This document shows positions 44,733 to 54,903 of a stretch of 64,000 bases of DNA, piece after piece. The position numbers and the translations under genes are program-made. Numbering within the stretch: the stretch's first letter is position 1; each line of letters begins with the position of its first letter. The notes beneath the pieces were generated by a model, which was given only the letters and a program-made list of their open reading frames with translations, made no database searches and was not told where the DNA came from. Origin of the DNA: Clostridium vincentii (GTDB taxonomy: Bacteria; Bacillota; Clostridia; Clostridiales; Clostridiaceae); the NCBI RefSeq assembly GCF_002995745.1, contig NZ_PVXQ01000013.1, positions 16,503 through 80,502 on the forward strand, given 5' to 3'.

Positions 44733-44875
44733 AAAACTCGTATATCCCCTGGATAAGGCAGGGAGTATCTAGCGGAAGCCGTAAATTTCCGACTATGAGT
44801 GAATTAATATACTAATATCTATCATATGTTATTGCGTATTAACTTCACTTTTGTAAGTTAATGTGCTTTTTTTAT
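44733..44875 (+). promoter_or_regulatory. Guanine-type purine riboswitch with terminator
   Basis: The aptamer (44733-44803) has P1 arms ACTC / GAGT, TATATCCCCTG-GATAAGG-CAGGG for P2-L2, TATCTA for J2/3 and GCGGAAGCCGTAAATTTCCG for P3-L3. The 3' junction reads GACTATG, with C at the specificity position, so guanine/hypoxanthine rather than adenine. Downstream, GCGTATTAACTT and AAGTTAATGTGC form a terminator with a T run (to 44875). GTGAATTAATA after P1 can pair with the terminator's left arm as antiterminator. Guanine should therefore switch guaB off. The J2/3 U48 equivalent is A. Confidence 0.92.
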
Positions 44876-44928
44876 ACAAAAAAATAAGTCGTAAAATGAA
44901 TGTAATCCTGCAAAAAAAAATTAAATGA

Positions 44929-46413
<1,485 letters not shown>

Positions 46414-46478
46414 TTTGTTGTAAAATGATTCGAAATATAAGATAATAAATAAATAAAAAACAATTATTGGAGGACAAC

Positions 46479-48011
46479 ATGAAGAGAGAATTAGTTCTAG
46501 TTATTGACTTTGGTGGTCAATATAATCAATTAATTGCAAGAAGAGTAAGAGAATGCGGAATTTATTGCGAAATAATTCCATACACACATACATTAGAACA
46601 AATAAAAGAAAAAAATCCAAAAGGAATAATATTCACAGGTGGACAACACAGTGTCTATGGCGAAGATGCTCCAAGGATTGATAAAGAAATATTTAAAATT
46701 GGAGTGCCAATTTTAGGTATATGTTATGGAGATCAATTAATGGGTCATTTGCTAGGTGGAAAAGTTACAACAGCTCCAGTTGGAGAATATGGGAAGACTG
46801 AAGTTAATTTAGATTCTTCATCAAAGCTTTTTAAGGGTATAGATGAAAAGCAAATTTGCTGGATGAGTCATACTGACTATATAGCAGAAGCTCCAGAAGG
46901 ATTTAAAATAATAGGTCATAATAAATCTTGTCCAGTAGCAGCAATGGAAAATGTACAGAAGAATTTATACGGAGTACAATTCCATCCGGAAGTTGAACAT
47001 ACACCTTTTGGACAAAAAATGCTTCAAAACTTCCTTCATGAAATTTGTGCTTTAGGCAATAGCTGGACTATGGCTAATTTTGCACAAGAAAAGATAAATG
47101 AAGTAAAGGCATTAGTTGGAGATAAGAAGGTTCTTTGTGCTTTATCTGGTGGAGTAGATTCATCAGTTGCTGCAATGATAGTACATAAGGCTATAGGGCA
47201 TAACTTAACTTGTATCTTTGTAGACCACGGTTTATTAAGAAAGGACGAAGGAGATACTGTTGAAAGAGTATTTAAAAAAGAATTTGATATGAACATAATT
47301 AGAGTAAATGTTCAAGATAGATTCTTAGGTAAACTTGCAGGAGTTTCTGATCCTGAAACTAAGAGAAAGATTATTGGAGAAGAATTTATAAGAGTATTTG
47401 AAGAGGAAGCTAACAAGGTTGGAGACATTGATTATCTTGTTCAAGGAACAATATATCCTGACGTAGTTGAAAGTGGAACTAAAACATCAGCAACTATAAA
47501 GTCTCACCACAATGTTGGAGGACTTCCTGACGATATGACATTTGAACTTATAGAACCTTTAAGAGAATTATTTAAGGATGAAGTTAGAGCCGTTGGAGAG
47601 GAATTAGGAATAGCACATAAGTTAGTGTGGAGACAACCTTTCCCAGGACCAGGTCTTGCTATAAGAGTGCTTGGAGAGATAACTGACGAAAAGCTTGAAA
47701 TAGTTAGAGAAGCAGATGCTATTTTCACAGATGAAATAGCTAAAGCTGGACTTGATGAAAAGATATGGCAATACTTTGCTTGTCTTCCAAACATAAAATC
47801 AGTAGGAGTTATGGGAGATGAAAGAACTTACTGTCACACAGTAGCTTTAAGAGCTGTAACTTCAAGTGATGCAATGACTTCAGAGTGGGCTAGAATACCT
47901 TATGAGGTGTTGGATATCGTTAGCAGAAGGATTGTTAATGAAGTTAAGGGAGTAAACAGAATTGTTTATGACATTACTTCTAAGCCACCTTCTACTATTG
48001 AATGGGAATAA
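46479..48011 (+). CDS. guaA: GMP synthase (glutamine-hydrolysing)
   Basis: Aminates XMP to GMP using glutamine. 510 residues. The class I amidotransferase domain has GICYGDQL (nucleophile Cys) and [12 protein letters not shown] (His and Glu). The synthetase domain has the ATP-PPase loop [12 protein letters not shown]. It ends [15 protein letters not shown], the family's invariant terminus. GGAGG at 46469-46473 fixes ATG 46479; a TTG at 46467 is in the SD. Cotranscribed with guaB, so also under the riboswitch. Confidence 0.98.
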   Translation: MKRELVLVIDFGGQYNQLIARRVRECGIYCEIIPYTHTLEQIKEKNPKGIIFTGGQHSVYGEDAPRIDKEIFKIGVPILGICYGDQLMGHLLGGKVTTAPVGEYGKTEVNLDSSSKLFKGIDEKQICWMSHTDYIAEAPEGFKIIGHNKSCPVAAMENVQKNLYGVQFHPEVEHTPFGQKMLQNFLHEICALGNSWTMANFAQEKINEVKALVGDKKVLCALSGGVDSSVAAMIVHKAIGHNLTCIFVDHGLLRKDEGDTVERVFKKEFDMNIIRVNVQDRFLGKLAGVSDPETKRKIIGEEFIRVFEEEANKVGDIDYLVQGTIYPDVVESGTKTSATIKSHHNVGGLPDDMTFELIEPLRELFKDEVRAVGEELGIAHKLVWRQPFPGPGLAIRVLGEITDEKLEIVREADAIFTDEIAKAGLDEKIWQYFACLPNIKSVGVMGDERTYCHTVALRAVTSSDAMTSEWARIPYEVLDIVSRRIVNEVKGVNRIVYDITSKPPSTIEWE

Positions 48012-48064
48012 GTGATAATCTGAATCAAACTAGATTTTCTAAATGTAATTAAATAAAAATATTT

Positions 48065-48116
48065 AAAAGGTAGCTATGATATATCTAAAAGTAGATGTGT
48101 CAGGGCTACCTTTTTT
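48065..48116 (+). terminator. Terminator of guaBA
   Basis: AAAAGGTAGC (48065-48074) pairs with GCTACCTTTT (48105-48114) around a long 30-nt loop, then T residues. Confidence 0.8.
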
Positions 48117-48135
48117 ATTAAAGGTGGTAGCTTTA

Positions 48136-48591
48136 GTGAGAATTGGTAATCATAACTTGGACTCTTCCAAAAAGGTAGACTTGGAGGATGACATAGTAGC
48201 AGAAAAGAAAATAAAAAGTATCAAAAAAAGAACTTTTTTAGTAATTATAATAGCAATGTTAAGTGGCATTTTCTTATGCGGATATATTGGGAAAAAATAT
48301 ATAATAGAACCTTTAGATGAATTATTTAAATCAAGTGAAGAGTTTATTGCAGAATCATCTTCTTCTGATGGGAAATATGATATTCAGGCTTATCTTGTTA
48401 ATGGGGGAGCAACTACTGATTGGGCTGTAGTGTGTTACTTGAATATTGGTGGTAGTAAGAAGAAGGAAACTATATATAATGATTATCATATTAACAAAGC
48501 TGAGATTAGCTGGGCTGATAAGGATACAGTTATTATTAATGGTCATGAAATAGATTTGCCTGATGGAAAATATGATTGGACAGAAAAATGA
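48136..48591 (+). CDS. DUF5412-like single-pass membrane protein
   Basis: About 151 residues. A lysine-rich cytoplasmic stretch, one membrane helix (about residues 36-58, LVIIIAMLSGIFLCGYIG) and an external domain with SSDGKYDIQAYLVNGGATTDWAVVCYL, YNDYHINKAEISWADKDTVIINGHEIDLP. The latter matches my memory of DUF5412 proteins. The GTG start at 48136 has AAGGTGG 8 bases before; an earlier ATG at 48076 lies inside the guaA terminator and is rejected. Function unknown. Confidence 0.65.
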   Translation: MRIGNHNLDSSKKVDLEDDIVAEKKIKSIKKRTFLVIIIAMLSGIFLCGYIGKKYIIEPLDELFKSSEEFIAESSSSDGKYDIQAYLVNGGATTDWAVVCYLNIGGSKKKETIYNDYHINKAEISWADKDTVIINGHEIDLPDGKYDWTEK

Positions 48592-48714
48592 AGTAGTAAA
48601 TGAAAGAAGATATCTAGATACGAGAATAAGGGAATTATTCTGTATATAGAAAAGCCAAGTAATAATAAAATAATTACTATTTATGTAAAATGTACCATTA
48701 GGTTCAGAGACAAT

Positions 48715-48894
48715 ATGTATTATGTGTGTAAAGAAAGTGGAGAAGATGGCTCATTTTGCAGTAGATGTTATGATGAATCCTTAAAATTAGTTAGAATGCA
48801 TGATTTGGGTAATGGATTTCAATGCCCAATACATACCAATATATTTCTGCAGATACACGAGCAGGAAGAACAGAGTGAAGAAGTTTTATGGTAA
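48715..48894 (+). CDS. Small zinc-ribbon-like protein (59 aa), possibly a remnant
   Basis: ATG 48715 opens a 59-codon frame with paired cysteines (YVCKESG, FCSRCYDE, FQCPIH), like a small zinc ribbon. The frame is open upstream to 48604 without another ATG or a convincing SD. It could be the end of a truncated longer gene or a leader-poor small protein. No family recognised. Confidence 0.4.
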   Translation: MYYVCKESGEDGSFCSRCYDESLKLVRMHDLGNGFQCPIHTNIFLQIHEQEEQSEEVLW

Positions 48895-48916
48895 ATAAAA
48901 GCTTATATAAGGATAA

Positions 48917-48942
48917 GAAGTTATTATTACTACAATAACTTC
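48917..48942 (-). terminator. Weak terminator at the end of the WsfD-like gene
   Basis: GAAGTTATT / AATAACTTC arms flank the stop codon, followed on the minus strand by a T-rich stretch. It is short and A/T-rich, so modest support. Confidence 0.5.
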
Positions 48943-50393
48943 CTATTTTTAATCCATTTAGAAATTAAGTTGCAAATCCATACTATCACAGTCCCTAAAA
49001 GAATATCATAGGATAGGCTTAATGAGAATAAATGTTTACCAGCATCTGCAAAACCGGACCCGAGTAGAGGAAGTACTAATTGAGAGGCACCGGAAGCAAG
49101 TAAAAATAGGAGTAATAAAGATAGCAGTTTAACTTCTTTCTTTTTAGTCTTAAGAAAATAGATTGTAATAATAATTAGATAAGACAAAGAAAAACCAATA
49201 TATAAAAAGATGTTTCTATATAAATCTAAATGATTAACTATTAAATTATATCTAAATGTATTGATAAATTTATTTTCATAAGTGCTTCCTTTTATATAAT
49301 TCTGATAATCTATAGGGGAAAAGGAATAAGCATAATTCGTAGAGGCAGTGATATTTATCCAAGCTCTTGAAGGATGGGTAATATAAAATTTAAGTATTTT
49401 TCCTAAGGAGATATTTGGATAAAATTCTTCAAGCATTTCATCACCTAGAGGGTCATATTCTAAGCTTTTATCATAAAACCCTGAACTGGTATTGCTAGCA
49501 AATTTAGGATTTAAACCTAAATCTTCTAAATCTTTTTCAGGATAATCTGAATTATATAGTATTCCAGTGAAGACTGATTGATAAATATTATTCTTACTAG
49601 TATAATCTCCTATAGAAATAAAGGTTAAACCACATAAAGATAAAACGAGGATTGTTGAAGTAAGAATTAGCTTTTTATATTTTTCGAAAAATACATATAA
49701 AGCAATATAAATTAACAACATAAATAATATTAGAGGTAATTGTTGGGTTTTAGATGTTAAAAAACAGGCAGAGGATATAAAGAAAAATATGAAATGTTTC
49801 TTTAAAGGCTCCTTTCTGCTAATTAGAAATAAAAAGCTTCCTATAGTTAAGAAAATGAAGGAGATGGTTGTCCCTTCCCCAAAGAAGGAATTAAAGTAGG
49901 AAATATAAATTCCGTCAGTAAAGAAAAGAATAATAAATATTCCACAAACAATTCTGGCGAAATTAGAAAATTTATCATATTTTAAAATAAAATATACTCC
50001 TAAAATAAAAATAATTGAATATAATGCTCCTAAGAAACGAATATCAAATAAACCTAAATTAGAGAAGTTAAAGATGAGGTTAAATAATAATGCTATTTTC
50101 CCAATCCAGCAACCCATGACCCAGTTTTCCCACCAGGGAGCTAAGTATCCAATGTTAATAAATTTGAATGTTTGGTGAAAGTAGGAATCATATTGTTCTT
50201 CATAGGTAGATCCCATATCTGCGAGGCCAAAGAGCTTGTACATTCTACCGAAATCACCATTATCAGCTTTGCCAATGGCTGGGGTTAATACTAAACAGTA
50301 AAACAATATTAATGTTAGTATTGATAATATTGAAAATATGATTAGCTTTTTCTTAGTAATTGTATTTTTAAAATGAATTATTTTTTTATTCAT
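48930..50393 (-). CDS. Polytopic membrane protein, probable glycan hexose transferase (WsfD-like)
   Basis: 487 residues with roughly ten to twelve hydrophobic helices and a large loop of about 100 residues before the last helices, the layout of GT-C membrane glycosyltransferases. LTPAIGKADNGDFGRMYKLFGLAD at the first external loop carries the acidic pair expected of a catalytic site. YFNSFFGEGTT and ITASTNYAYSFSP follow. It resembles proteins annotated WsfD in Bacillus surface-glycan clusters, by memory only. The start ATG 50393 has AAAGGAGA before it; the upstream ATG at 50447 has none. It lies next to a GT2 gene and a collagen-like gene, fitting spore or cell-surface glycosylation. Confidence 0.65.
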   Translation of the reverse strand: MNKKIIHFKNTITKKKLIIFSILSILTLILFYCLVLTPAIGKADNGDFGRMYKLFGLADMGSTYEEQYDSYFHQTFKFINIGYLAPWWENWVMGCWIGKIALLFNLIFNFSNLGLFDIRFLGALYSIIFILGVYFILKYDKFSNFARIVCGIFIILFFTDGIYISYFNSFFGEGTTISFIFLTIGSFLFLISRKEPLKKHFIFFFISSACFLTSKTQQLPLILFMLLIYIALYVFFEKYKKLILTSTILVLSLCGLTFISIGDYTSKNNIYQSVFTGILYNSDYPEKDLEDLGLNPKFASNTSSGFYDKSLEYDPLGDEMLEEFYPNISLGKILKFYITHPSRAWINITASTNYAYSFSPIDYQNYIKGSTYENKFINTFRYNLIVNHLDLYRNIFLYIGFSLSYLIIITIYFLKTKKKEVKLLSLLLLFLLASGASQLVLPLLGSGFADAGKHLFSLSLSYDILLGTVIVWICNLISKWIKNRKLL

Positions 50394-50658
50394 ATAAATT
50401 TCTCCTTTTATAATTAAAGTAATAATGTTGCATGGTAATTTTAACATAAAATTACAGGGGATTAATTAAATTAGTAAATATGTAAGGAATTATTAAGGAA
50501 AAAGATGTTTGGTACATGAAAGAAAAATTTTTCCAATATTTAATTGAGTGTTTGCTTTTGTATAAAGGCTACCTTTCATAACTTACCTCAAATCACTTTC
50601 TACATTTATTTATCATACTATAAGTTTATGTATGTAGATATTTTAAAGGGGGATGAAC

Positions 50659-52197
50659 ATGTCATCAAATAATACTCCGTTATTAGTAATTCATCTATTT
50701 GTTTCAAGGAAGAATTCATGGGATGGATTTGAAGAAATGTTAAAAAGACTTGATGAAGCCGGCATCACGGTGAAACAGTATGAACCTGATGATGCATTAT
50801 TAAATATAAATCCTAAAAATCCTCGTGTATATGTTTCATTGGGAGCAAGAGAAGAACAATTTACAACATTGTATAACTTACCCTATCATGAGAGAAAACG
50901 TTGGTTACATTATAAATCTCCAGCAGATATTCATCCAGATCATTTATTTTACTGTTGGCTCAAACTGACGGATCCCCTCCCTGAAAATAAAACAATACCA
51001 GAGACTAATTTTTCTTCTGACACTCCATTGGTGTCAATTTTCACAGCTGCCTACAAATCCAAAAAAAAAATCCAACGTCCTTACCGTTCTCTATTGAATC
51101 AGACCTATCCCAATTGGGAATGGGTGATTGTAGATGATTCCGGTGATGAAGATGCCACATATAATCAAGATTTATTAACTCTAGATGACCCTCGTGTGAG
51201 AAGATATCGCCAAGATTCGCGAAGTGGATATATTGGGTCAATTAAACGGTATGCAGCAGGTCTATGTACAGGGGATATTTTAGTAGAAGTAGATCATGAT
51301 GATGAGCTAACTCCTAACTGTTTAGAGAAAATAGTCTATGCATTTCAGAAGCATCCTGAATGCGGTTTTGCATTTGGGGATTGTACAGAGGTGTATGTAG
51401 AGAGCAATCGCGAACATTGGTATGGTTGGGATTGTGCCTTTGGATATGGTGTGTATTATCGAGTTTGGGTGAATGAAATGAATCGATGGCAAAATGTACT
51501 AAGAAACACTGTCATAAATGCAAGTGCCATACGTCATTTAGCTGGTTTGCCAAATCATCCTCGTGCATGGACTAAAGAGTGTTATCATCTGCTTGGGGGC
51601 CATCGTGAAGAACTATTAGTCGCTGATGATTATGACCTGTTAGTTCGATCATTTCTTTGCACTAAGTATGTAGCCGTTCCTGATTTACTCTATATACAAT
51701 ATAGGAATGAAAATGGGGATAACTCTACTTTTAGTAGGAATAATCAGATACAAATCCTGGTAAAAGAACTAAACAGTTATTATGGTGAAAGAATTCATGA
51801 AAGAGTGAAACAATTGGGGTTACCAGAGTATGTTCCATATAGTCGTGTATGGGAGATAACGACAGATAATCCTGAACGTAAATCTGTCCATATAATTAAT
51901 GAAGATTCATCAAGAGTTTCAATGTTGTTTCCTATTCCACACTCTTGTCCTTTAGTTAATCATAACCAATTATTTGACACCATTAAAAATGGCATAGAAA
52001 CCAATTTTAGAGATTTGGAAGTAGTGGTTGTAGGGCGTATTCCTGAAGAAATTGAGACTTTTGCATCCATGGCACCTTTGGGAGCAATCCGATGGTGGCC
52101 GATGGAGCCTAAGGATTCATTAGAAAGTTGTATCCAGTATGCCAAGTTTTGTTCTTCATGTAAGGAGAAAGTGATTGTGCTGCCAGAAATTAACTAG
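50659..52197 (+). CDS. Family 2 glycosyltransferase
   Basis: 512 residues. About 115 N-terminal residues are of unclear function. The GT-A domain then begins at SDTPLVSIFTAAYKSKKKIQ, with WEWVIVDDSGDED binding UDP-sugar and LVEVDHDDELTP as the DxD-type metal motif. The C-terminal 150 residues look like a second degenerate domain. AAGGGGG lies before; ATG 50659 is preferred to 50653, which abuts it. Arginine is often CGT and base composition is higher in GC than the neighbours, suggesting transfer. A run of ten A at 51061-51070 within the ORF could allow slippage. It is convergent with the collagen-like gene, its probable acceptor protein. Confidence 0.85.
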   Translation: MSSNNTPLLVIHLFVSRKNSWDGFEEMLKRLDEAGITVKQYEPDDALLNINPKNPRVYVSLGAREEQFTTLYNLPYHERKRWLHYKSPADIHPDHLFYCWLKLTDPLPENKTIPETNFSSDTPLVSIFTAAYKSKKKIQRPYRSLLNQTYPNWEWVIVDDSGDEDATYNQDLLTLDDPRVRRYRQDSRSGYIGSIKRYAAGLCTGDILVEVDHDDELTPNCLEKIVYAFQKHPECGFAFGDCTEVYVESNREHWYGWDCAFGYGVYYRVWVNEMNRWQNVLRNTVINASAIRHLAGLPNHPRAWTKECYHLLGGHREELLVADDYDLLVRSFLCTKYVAVPDLLYIQYRNENGDNSTFSRNNQIQILVKELNSYYGERIHERVKQLGLPEYVPYSRVWEITTDNPERKSVHIINEDSSRVSMLFPIPHSCPLVNHNQLFDTIKNGIETNFRDLEVVVVGRIPEEIETFASMAPLGAIRWWPMEPKDSLESCIQYAKFCSSCKEKVIVLPEIN

Positions 52198-52248
52198 AAT
52201 GATTAGAGCATCACTATTGGTTACTTGAAGGTATAATATATATAAGAA

Positions 52249-52300
52249 CAGAGTGTCAACTTTATCGACACTCTGAGTCATTATTAAGCATGACTTTTTT
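52249..52300. terminator. Tandem hairpins between convergent GT2 and collagen-like genes
   Basis: CAGAGTGTC/GACACTCTG (52249-52275) ends the minus-strand gene. AGTCAT/ATGACT plus TTTTTT (52276-52300) ends the plus-strand gene. Confidence 0.85.
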
Positions 52301-52309
52301 ATACTATTA

Positions 52310-53800
52310 TTAAAGAGTAAATAAGATTGTAACTGATACACCATTTTCTAAAGCTGCACTACTACCAGTTCTGGTAATTTGTACAGATAATAGGTTGCAT
52401 TGATTAACTGGAAGACTAGCGGCTATAAAATTACAACAGTTTGGAGTTGTTGAGTTATTTGGCCCTGTTACCGTTGCTATAATTCCAGTACCTGCAAAAC
52501 TAATTCCGCAATTTGTGCTTCTAATAATTTGGGCCGATACTGTTTGAGTTGAAGTTAAAGGTTCATCACGAACATTTAAAACAAGGCCTGTAATAGTTGC
52601 ATTCTGTGGTACGACTATAGTATTTCGTATAAAACTAGTTGATGTGGTTCCTAGTCCAACGAAATCATTAGCGGTAACTGGAAAGGCTGCTAAATAAAGG
52701 GTCATGGCTCCTGCACCTTGAGCTCCTTGAGGTCCTTGAATACCTTGAGGTCCTTGAGCACCTTGAGGTCCTTGAACACCTTGAATACCTTGAGCACCTT
52801 GAGGTCCTTGAATACCTTGAGGTCCTTGAACACCTTGAGGTCCTTGAGCACCTTGAGGTCCTTGGGAACCTTGAATGCCTTGAGCACCTTGAGGTCCTTG
52901 AATACCTTGAGGTCCTTGAACGCCTTGAGCACCTTGAGCACCTTGAGGTCCTTGGAAACCTTGGATACCTTGAGCGCCTTGAGGTCCTTGAATACCTTGA
53001 GGTCCTTGAGAACCTTGAGGTCCTTGAACGCCCTGAGGTCCTTGAGCACCTTGAGGTCCTTGAACACCTTGAAGTCCTTGAGCACCTTGAGGTCCTTGAG
53101 CACCTTGAGGTCCTTGAATACCTTGAGGCCCTTGAACGCCTTGAGCGCCTTGAGGTCCTTGAACACCTTGAGAACCTTGAGGTCCTTGAGAACCTTGAGG
53201 CCCTTGAATACCTTGAGCCCCTTGAACACCTTGAGGTCCTTGAGAACCTTGGGCACCTTGAGCACCTTGAGCACCTTGAGCACCTTGAGCACCTTGAGCG
53301 CCTTGAGCGCCTTGGGCACCTTGAGCACCTTGAGAACCTTGAGAACCTTGGGCTCCTTGAGCACCTTGGGCTCCTTGAGCACCTTGAGCGCCTTGAGCGC
53401 CTTGAGCGCCTTGAGCGCCTTGAGCGCCTTGAGCGCCTTGAGCGCCTTGAGCGCCTTGAGCGCCTTGAGCACCTTGAGCACCTTGAGCACCTTGAGCGCC
53501 TTGAGCGCCTTGAGCACCTTGAGCACCCTGAGCACCTTGAGCGCCTTGAGCGCCTTGAGCGCCTTGAGCTCCCTGAGGACCTTTAGGGCCTTGAGGACCT
53601 TTAGGACCCTGAGGACCCTGAGGACCTTGAGGCCCTTGAGGACAGTGCTTTTTACATTTATAGCTGTCATTATCACATTCATCGTATTTATCAGGCTTGT
53701 CAAAATAATCGCAACCGCTCCAGAATGTCCTTTCTTTGTATTCTTCATCTGTTTCATGTGTTCGTGAATTTTGTGGTTTTTCTTGGTAATAAAAACTCAT
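52310..53800 (-). CDS. Collagen-like surface protein (BclA/exosporium type)
   Basis: 496 residues. The N-terminal 55 residues are polar, Cys- and acid-rich ([20 protein letters not shown]), without a signal peptide, as in spore-coat/exosporium collagen proteins. Residues about 56-361 are about 102 uninterrupted Gly-X-Y triplets, nearly all Gly-X-Gln (X = Pro, Ala, Val, Ile, Ser) with a few GPK. The C-terminal 135 residues, starting [17 protein letters not shown], form a compact beta-rich domain that could trimerise the helix. GGAGGT precedes the ATG. It is convergent with a glycosyltransferase, so it is probably glycosylated. Sporulation expression is an inference. Confidence 0.92.
   Translation of the reverse strand: MSFYYQEKPQNSRTHETDEEYKERTFWSGCDYFDKPDKYDECDNDSYKCKKHCPQGPQGPQGPQGPKGPQGPKGPQGAQGAQGAQGAQGAQGAQGAQGAQGAQGAQGAQGAQGAQGAQGAQGAQGAQGAQGAQGAQGAQGAQGAQGAQGAQGSQGSQGAQGAQGAQGAQGAQGAQGAQGAQGAQGSQGPQGVQGAQGIQGPQGSQGPQGSQGVQGPQGAQGVQGPQGIQGPQGAQGPQGAQGLQGVQGPQGAQGPQGVQGPQGSQGPQGIQGPQGAQGIQGFQGPQGAQGAQGVQGPQGIQGPQGAQGIQGSQGPQGAQGPQGVQGPQGIQGPQGAQGIQGVQGPQGAQGPQGIQGPQGAQGAGAMTLYLAAFPVTANDFVGLGTTSTSFIRNTIVVPQNATITGLVLNVRDEPLTSTQTVSAQIIRSTNCGISFAGTGIIATVTGPNNSTTPNCCNFIAASLPVNQCNLLSVQITRTGSSAALENGVSVTILFTL
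52718..53635. repeat. 9-bp tandem repeat array encoding the collagen stalk
   Basis: Plus-strand units of CCTTGAGCG / CCTTGAGCA / CCTTGAGGT type repeat about every 9 bases for 918 bp. The stretch from about 53380 to 53580 is the most uniform (GAQ units). Because every unit is a multiple of 3, long false ORFs appear in other frames. Length change by recombination is expected to keep the frame. Confidence 0.95.
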
Positions 53801-54019
53801 TATTTATACCTCCATTATTACTTTGCTTTCATTACATAATATGAGTAATTACAACAATTGTTACTTTTTAGCGCTTTTAGAAATATTTTAGTGTTAACAT
53901 TTTTCCGAAAAAGTAGTTATGATATATAATTTGGTATATATCGTGATTACCTTCTTTATATTTTCACTATAATTTTAGAGGTATTCTAAAGGCTCTATGT
54001 GGTAAAATAGCTACCGTAG

Positions 54020-54115
54020 CGACAAAAGAGATATTATGTAGAAGGCATTAAAAATGGAGAAATATCTGTATATCAGTTGATGAGCTACATAAGGAATATA
54101 GTTAAGAATAATTGA
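54020..54115 (+). pseudogene. Gene remnant
   Basis: The frame from 54020 to TGA 54113-54115 reads like the C-terminus of a real protein (YYVEGIKNGEISVYQLMSY). It has no start codon context and is closed upstream by a TAG at 54017. Parent family not recognised. Confidence 0.25.
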
Positions 54116-54250
54116 AATTGTCACTCTAATTTTAAAAGCCCATAGTAATTGTAAATTGCAACTTAAAGTTTACAATAAGCAACAGTATGTTGGTACTAAT
54201 ATAGAAGCGCTTGTGATAACTTAATATCAAAAGGTTAAGGGGGAGAAAAT

Positions 54251-54337
54251 ATGTGTTTTTCAAGTAAGTTACAATCAATAAGAAAAGAAAAAGCACTCTA
54301 CTACTTTAAACAATATAAATATTATGGAAGCAATTAA
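54251..54337 (+). pseudogene. Mini-ORF, possible truncated XRE regulator N-terminus
   Basis: 28 codons behind a strong SD (AAGGGGGAG). The start, MCFSSKLQSIRKEKAL, looks like the first helix of clostridial Xre repressors (SKLQSLRKEKGL), after which the reading breaks off. An internal deletion in a former Xre-plus-membrane-anchor gene would explain this ORF and the next. Confidence 0.4.
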
Positions 54338-54488
54338 ACAATTTTATAATAATCTATCAGTAAAGCAGCAACAGATAGGTATAATCTTTTTTATTGTAAT
54401 AGGTATTGGAATTATAGCTTCAATGTTTAATTCATTGATTGGTATTGGAGAACATATTGGAAAAGGAATTTACTATTTATCTCATTGA
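54324..54488 (+). CDS. Small single-helix membrane protein (54 aa), overlapping mini-ORF
   Basis: ATG 54324 overlaps the previous mini-ORF by 14 bases in another frame. It encodes a polar start (MEAIKQFYNNLSVKQQQ) and one strong membrane helix (IGIIFFIVIGIGIIASMF) plus an amphipathic tail (GIGEHIGKGIYYLSH). It may be a membrane-anchored remnant of an Xre-type regulator or a free small peptide. No clear SD of its own, but translational coupling is possible. Confidence 0.45.
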   Translation: MEAIKQFYNNLSVKQQQIGIIFFIVIGIGIIASMFNSLIGIGEHIGKGIYYLSH

Positions 54489-54588
54489 TATCCTATTGAG
54501 AATAAACCAATATAAAACTTTGAAATAAAAAATAAAGTATAAGCCACAAATATGCAAAATTGAAATAAGTTAAGTTTGAATAAATAAT

Positions 54589-54627
54589 AAGTCTACAATC
54601 CTTATAAAATAAAGGGTTGTAGACTTT
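54589..54627 (+). terminator. Terminator after the mini-ORFs
   Basis: AAGTCTACAATCCTT pairs with AAGGGTTGTAGACTT (one G-U) and TTTT follows. Its presence suggests the mini-ORF region is, or was, transcribed. Confidence 0.88.
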
Positions 54628-54860
54628 TACTTTTTCTTTTGTTCATGTGCAGGAAAGTATGAATCTTTTTTATTTTCTGTAAAATCCAATTAAAAAGAAA
54701 TCCGACTCGTATTAACTGGCTGGATAAGTTCAAGTTGCCAAATATAAAAGCCTTTGCAAAAAACTTGTAGAAATTTAATGGAAAAAAATCATTCAATTTA
54801 CTGTAATAATATTAAGTAAAGCATATATCTAAAGTAGAAAGACAATAGAAAAAATTAATC

Positions 54861-54880
54861 CGTGTACACGCGAGTACACG
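54861..54880 (+). promoter_or_regulatory. Tandem palindromic operator-like site
   Basis: CGTGTACACG (a perfect 10-bp palindrome) is followed at once by CGAGTACACG. Together the outer arms CGTGTAC / GTACACG also form an inverted repeat. GC-rich against an AT-rich background, 24 bases before the next start codon and overlapping the expected promoter/leader. Confidence 0.55.
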
Positions 54881-54903
54881 AGATATCATTAGGAGTGATT
54901 ATT

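Larger units (their letters stand above)
53801..54903. other. 1.1-kb region of gene remnants and small ORFs
   Basis: No full-size gene. From left: the collagen gene's leader, with a perfect AACAATTGTT palindrome near 53850; a degenerate open frame at 54020-54115; two overlapping mini-ORFs at 54251-54488; a terminator at 54589; and a pair of 10-bp palindromic units at 54861. No insertion-sequence ends were recognised. Confidence 0.6.

Noticed and set aside
52702..53767. Long open frames on both strands across the collagen repeat ([12 protein letters not shown] and LRSLNTL-like)
   Set aside because: They are by-products of a 9-bp repeat being a multiple of three. They lack start signals, and the minus-strand collagen frame is the one with an SD and real N- and C-terminal domains.
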